DNA of 64,000 bases, taken from contig OY970226.1 of assembly GCA_963714065.1 (NCBI GenBank), positions 62,001 through 126,000 on the forward strand. The letters run 5' to 3'. A program made the translations under genes and the position numbers. The DNA comes from JAZKID01 sp963714065. Its GTDB lineage: Bacteria; Pseudomonadota; Alphaproteobacteria; Rhizobiales; UBA4765. This document shows positions 61,252 through 64,000 of the stretch, one piece after another (within the stretch, counting starts at the first letter, position 1; each line of letters starts with the position of its first letter). The notes beneath the pieces are model-generated. The model worked only from the letters and a program-made list of their open reading frames with translations. It ran no database searches and had not been told where the DNA came from.

Positions 61252-61337
61252 GGAAGGGGTGAGATTCGAACTCACGGTAGACTTTCGCCTACGCTAGTTT
61301 TCAAGACTAGAGCCTTAAACCACTCGGCCACCCTTCC
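61248..61337 (-). tRNA. tRNA-Ser (anticodon TGA)
   Basis: A class II tRNA is readable on the minus strand: acceptor GGAAGGG/CCCTTCC, D-arm GGCCGAGTGGTTTAAGGC, anticodon loop CTTGAAA (TGA), a long variable arm GCGTAGGCGAAAGTCTACC, T-loop GTTCGAATC and encoded CCA. Confidence 0.96.
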
Positions 61338-61444
61338 TTATCAGAAGACAGAAACCAGAAGTCAGTGGACAGAACAAGTCCTATGTCGTTCTAAGCGGTG
61401 GTGCCGGCATGTACAGATTTCTGCGAATAGGATAGATACTATTT

Positions 61445-62266
61445 ATGTTCACACCACCGAAACTTGAATGTTTCCGCGTCGGCTCGATCGATATCAAGCT
61501 CGTGCCGTCTTCCGCAACCCGGGAGTGGATGGATATATTTCCCGACCGCCACGCCTATCGCTGCCTGCCGCTGACCATCGCCAATTCGCATGGCTGGGAC
61601 GTTTTATGCCCTTTTAAGATCACCATACGCTGGAATGGCGGGCCGGATGCCAAGGATATCGAAATTACCACGCCGGAAAAGAAATATGAAAATCTGCTGG
61701 GGCATGTCGTTAAGTCGAATTTCACAAGGGGTATCGTCACCTTTCATACCGGCTTTTTGTTCCGGACATCGCCGGGATGGAACCTGCTGGCAGGTGGCAT
61801 GTTCAATCACCCCAAGCCGGGAGCTTTTCCTTTAACCGGTATAATCGAAACCGATTGGCTGCCTTACCCCTTTACGATGAACTGGCAGCTGACATCAACC
61901 GATAGCGTGACCTTCGAGGAAGGCGAACCTTTCTGTACGATCATGCCGATCCCTAAAAATTACCTGCCGGATGTGACGCCGGAAATCTATGACATCAAGG
62001 ACGATCCGGTGCTGGAATATGAGCAAAACATGTTTCGGCAGGAGCGAGACAAGTTCATGGAAAAATTCCATGCGAAAGATCCGGAAACGTTGAAGCAGGG
62101 CTGGCAACGGCATTATTTTGTTGGCCGCATGCCGGATCACACCAAGATCGAAGGGCACATCAATAAGCTGCGGTTGAGCGAGCCGCAAGACTTGACGGGA
62201 AAGAAGCCCGGTCTCGCGCTAAAGGAGCCGCGGGGAAAAATGACTGATACTCCACGGGAAGGGTAA
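61445..62266 (+). CDS. DUF6065-like protein, 273 aa
   Basis: This is a soluble protein with AYRCLPLTIANSHGWDVLCP, GIVTFHTGFLFRTSPGWNLL and PFTMNWQLTSTDSVTFEEGE. I associate these stretches with DUF6065, a family without assigned function, with moderate certainty. The C-terminal 60 residues are charged. It begins 107 bp after tRNA-Ser and is followed 6 bp later by a UbiA-type gene, so the two are probably co-transcribed. Confidence 0.72.
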   Translation: MFTPPKLECFRVGSIDIKLVPSSATREWMDIFPDRHAYRCLPLTIANSHGWDVLCPFKITIRWNGGPDAKDIEITTPEKKYENLLGHVVKSNFTRGIVTFHTGFLFRTSPGWNLLAGGMFNHPKPGAFPLTGIIETDWLPYPFTMNWQLTSTDSVTFEEGEPFCTIMPIPKNYLPDVTPEIYDIKDDPVLEYEQNMFRQERDKFMEKFHAKDPETLKQGWQRHYFVGRMPDHTKIEGHINKLRLSEPQDLTGKKPGLALKEPRGKMTDTPREG

Positions 62267-62272
62267 TGCATA

Positions 62273-63163
62273 ATGCAGGCCCATCATGACAACAAATCTG
62301 CTCTTCTGGATTTTTTTGCGCTTATTCGTATCCGGCACTGGATCAAGAATGGATTCGTTTTCGCGCCGTTATTCTTCGTGCCAGATTTGTGGGGAGAAAA
62401 AGCCGCCTGGCTATCCGAAGGACTTGCCTTCCTGGCGTTTTCTTTTGCCGCCAGTGCCGTCTACATCCTGAACGATTGGTGCGACCGGGAATACGATAAA
62501 CTCTCTCCGTCAAGAAGCACGCGCCCGCTCGCCAGCGACAGAATTCCAAACTGGTTCGCCGCTTTATGCGCCGCAACCCTGACTGCTGCAAGTCTGGTGA
62601 TTGGCGGTATGCTGTCGTTATTCGCCTTGTTATGCCTTGCCGCTTATCTTGCCAACAATATTGCTTACAGCTTCTGCCTGCGCCGCTATTCGCTCTTGGA
62701 TGTGACGAGTATTGCCACGGGCTTTCTCCTTCGCGTTCTGATGGGTGCTGCGGCCATTCATGTCGTGCCGTCGCCCTTCATTCTTATCTGCACATTTCTG
62801 CTGGCATTATTTCTTGCTCTGGAAAAACGGCGCGACGATTTATATCAGGAGGTTCAACTTCCGGCACGTCAGGCATTAAGCGGTTACAATCATCAGTTCC
62901 TGAATGTCGCCAGTATTGTTCTGCTGGGCGCGCTGACCACTTTCTATCTTGTCTACGTCACCGATGGGCGGGTGGCGGAAAGACTGGGAAGCGAACATCT
63001 TTATATAACGGCGCCTTTCGTGATCCTCGGTGTTTTACGTTATCTGCAATTAAGCCATTTCGACCGGAAAGCGGGATCGCCGGTGGCCTTGCTGGAAGGC
63101 GACCGTTTGCTTCAAGCCTGTATCGGGCTGTGGCTGTTGAGTTTCGCGCTGCTTATTTATTAG
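62273..63163 (+). CDS. UbiA-family prenyltransferase (DPPR-synthase-like)
   Basis: This is an integral membrane prenyltransferase with about eight hydrophobic segments. The N-terminus IRIRHWIKNGFVFAPLFFVP and the aspartate motif NDWCDREYDKLSPSRSTRPL resemble decaprenyl-phosphate phosphoribosyltransferase-type UbiA members (NDxxDxxxD...RP). The second Asp-rich motif region has EKRRDDLYQ. Length is 296 aa. Such enzymes provide polyprenyl-linked pentose for cell-surface glycans, but the product here is inferred from motif only. It is convergent with the membrane protein at 63175. Confidence 0.82.
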   Translation: MQAHHDNKSALLDFFALIRIRHWIKNGFVFAPLFFVPDLWGEKAAWLSEGLAFLAFSFAASAVYILNDWCDREYDKLSPSRSTRPLASDRIPNWFAALCAATLTAASLVIGGMLSLFALLCLAAYLANNIAYSFCLRRYSLLDVTSIATGFLLRVLMGAAAIHVVPSPFILICTFLLALFLALEKRRDDLYQEVQLPARQALSGYNHQFLNVASIVLLGALTTFYLVYVTDGRVAERLGSEHLYITAPFVILGVLRYLQLSHFDRKAGSPVALLEGDRLLQACIGLWLLSFALLIY

Positions 63164-63174
63164 CGGCTGGTTGA

Positions 63175-64000
63175 TTAAGAGTGCCGCTTTGGCAATTGGC
63201 ATAAAGATTCACCAGGTTTTAAGTGCAGCGGCACCAAAAGATCCTTGAAGCCATCCAGTTCCGCGGACGTGCGATTGGTCAGTAATGCCAGTCGCGTTCC
63301 TCTAACGCTATAGCTGTTGCGAAACTGCATGTGTCGGGCCAGGTTCGTTACCCAGTCGCAGGTATAGGGGGAGCGGAAATAAAGAATACTATCTCGCTGC
63401 AAATTCCCTGCCTCCGGTTGTGCAAGGCCATAATACTCCGCCTCATATAAAGTCCGGCGTGGAATGTCCTGCGGTGCAAAGGCGGCAACGGCATAGCCGG
63501 TCCAGAATGTTCCAAGCTGATCTTGATGTTTTGCAAATCTTTCGCGCCATAGCGCGTAATGAGGTGCCGCGGCTGCATCTTCATCGGGCCATATATCGAC
63601 ATAATAAAAACGTTGCGTAAAAGGCTGCCTGCTGGCTGGCATGAGAGTGGCGAGTAAGAGCACGACCTGAAGGGCAACCAATGTGCCGGCACTGCTGCTG
63701 CGAACCTGCCTTGCAGGCGGCATGCGCGCCTGAAAAAGCATGCAGAGCATCGGCCAGGCAAGATTCACGAGCAGCGGGAATGTATAATAGAGCGTCATTC
63801 TGCCTGCCGCTTCATGGCTTGAGAAAATCATATTGAACAATAGCCACGGCAGGCTGAATAGCCCTCCCCAGATCAGCATTGGGTTGCGGGCAGCAATACC
63901 TGCGATGACAAGCATCAGCATCGGTACCCAGAGATGGTTATGCTCGCTGAAGAAAAAATAAAATCTATTTTCCAATAAAGTGGGTGTAATACGAGCGAAG
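63175..64000 (-). CDS. Membrane protein, 5' part beyond window
   Basis: The frame is open through the right edge, so the start lies outside. The visible part (about 275 residues) has hydrophobic segments in HLWVPMLMLVIAGIAAR, LIWGGLFSLPWLLFNMIF, FPLLVNLAWPMLCMLF and VALQVVLLLATLMP. A soluble C-terminal domain follows, with CDWVTNLARHMQF and conserved-looking aromatic residues. The layout resembles multi-pass GT-C-like or DUF2079-like membrane proteins, but I cannot assign a family. Its neighbour is a polyprenyl-phosphate-type UbiA enzyme. Confidence 0.6.
   Translation of the reverse strand, partial: FARITPTLLENRFYFFFSEHNHLWVPMLMLVIAGIAARNPMLIWGGLFSLPWLLFNMIFSSHEAAGRMTLYYTFPLLVNLAWPMLCMLFQARMPPARQVRSSSAGTLVALQVVLLLATLMPASRQPFTQRFYYVDIWPDEDAAAAPHYALWRERFAKHQDQLGTFWTGYAVAAFAPQDIPRRTLYEAEYYGLAQPEAGNLQRDSILYFRSPYTCDWVTNLARHMQFRNSYSVRGTRLALLTNRTSAELDGFKDLLVPLHLKPGESLCQLPKRHS

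Noticed and set aside
61213..61337. Prophage attachment site at tRNA-Ser
   Set aside because: The 13-bp repeat is inverted and local, not a displaced direct repeat of the tRNA end. No integrase lies within reach, so an att site cannot be claimed.

Overview
The window reads as a chromosome segment of an alphaproteobacterium with moderate GC. The basis is gene order and protein type: uvrA/ssb/gyrA/coaD, queA-tgt, recG/sdhE-mfd, eno-ftsB-pdhA-pdhB-pdhC-lpd, lipA-ratA, cinA/ispDF, and ntrY-ntrX-hfq-hflX with mazG-hspQ. Further support comes from a fused ispDF, a lipoyl domain on PdhB, and two SOS boxes of the alphaproteobacterial GAAC-N7-GAAC type. A Rhodospirillales- or Micavibrio-like relative would fit, but I cannot place it further from sequence alone. 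No insertion sequence, integrase, CRISPR array or rRNA is visible.

Layout. 0-7.3 kb: uvrA (cut by the left edge), an interrupted ORFan, ssb, a JAMM-like ORFan, gyrA and another ORFan. 7.4-15 kb: coaD, two cyclophilins flanking an angiotensin-converting-enzyme-like peptidase, the queuosine genes queA and tgt, and a gamma-glutamyltransferase. 15-16.8 kb: a frameshifted phage-type lysozyme, tRNA-Lys and a SPOR protein. 16.8-24 kb: glmU, recG, sdhE, mfd. 24-31 kb: an ORFan, a degenerate AMP-ligase with an orphan peptide-binding protein, an IalB-like protein, queF and two more ORFans. 31-40 kb: enolase, ftsB and the pyruvate dehydrogenase cluster. 40-45.3 kb: the accessory island described below. 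45.4-57 kb: lipA, ratA, pncC/cinA, ispDF, ntrYX, hfq, hflX, frameshifted mazG, hspQ, a UbiH-type hydroxylase and a BMP-type lipoprotein. 57-64 kb: VOC protein, DUF4383 protein, a PhyH-glycosyltransferase pair, a Ymh/HEPN-like protein beside tRNA-Ser, a DUF6065-like protein, a UbiA-family prenyltransferase and a membrane protein cut by the right edge. No gene-free gap exceeds about 300 bases.

The most unusual content is a protein family I do not recognise. Four intact paralogues lie in tandem on the minus strand (41097-45326). Two broken members can be recognised elsewhere: one split by an in-frame TAA (1796-2671) and one frameshifted (39962-40773). Two of the tandem copies share an almost identical basic C-terminal tail. 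Its coding DNA runs antisense into the 3' end of a GlsB/YmgE-type gene, and a 115-bp copy of that junction, including a fragment of the YmgE gene, lies between the two paralogues. Nucleotide differences in the tail are mostly silent, which suggests selection on the tail peptide while the protein bodies diverged. Together with eight further ORFan or near-ORFan genes dropped singly between housekeeping genes, this suggests an expanding and decaying set of lineage-specific proteins, possibly secreted. The function is unknown.

Other notable points: a Tgt that appears to have lost three of its four zinc ligands, single-base frameshifts in mazG and in a lysozyme gene, and a family of GTCAT...ATGAC palindromic repeats, one carrying a perfect 31-bp inverted repeat.
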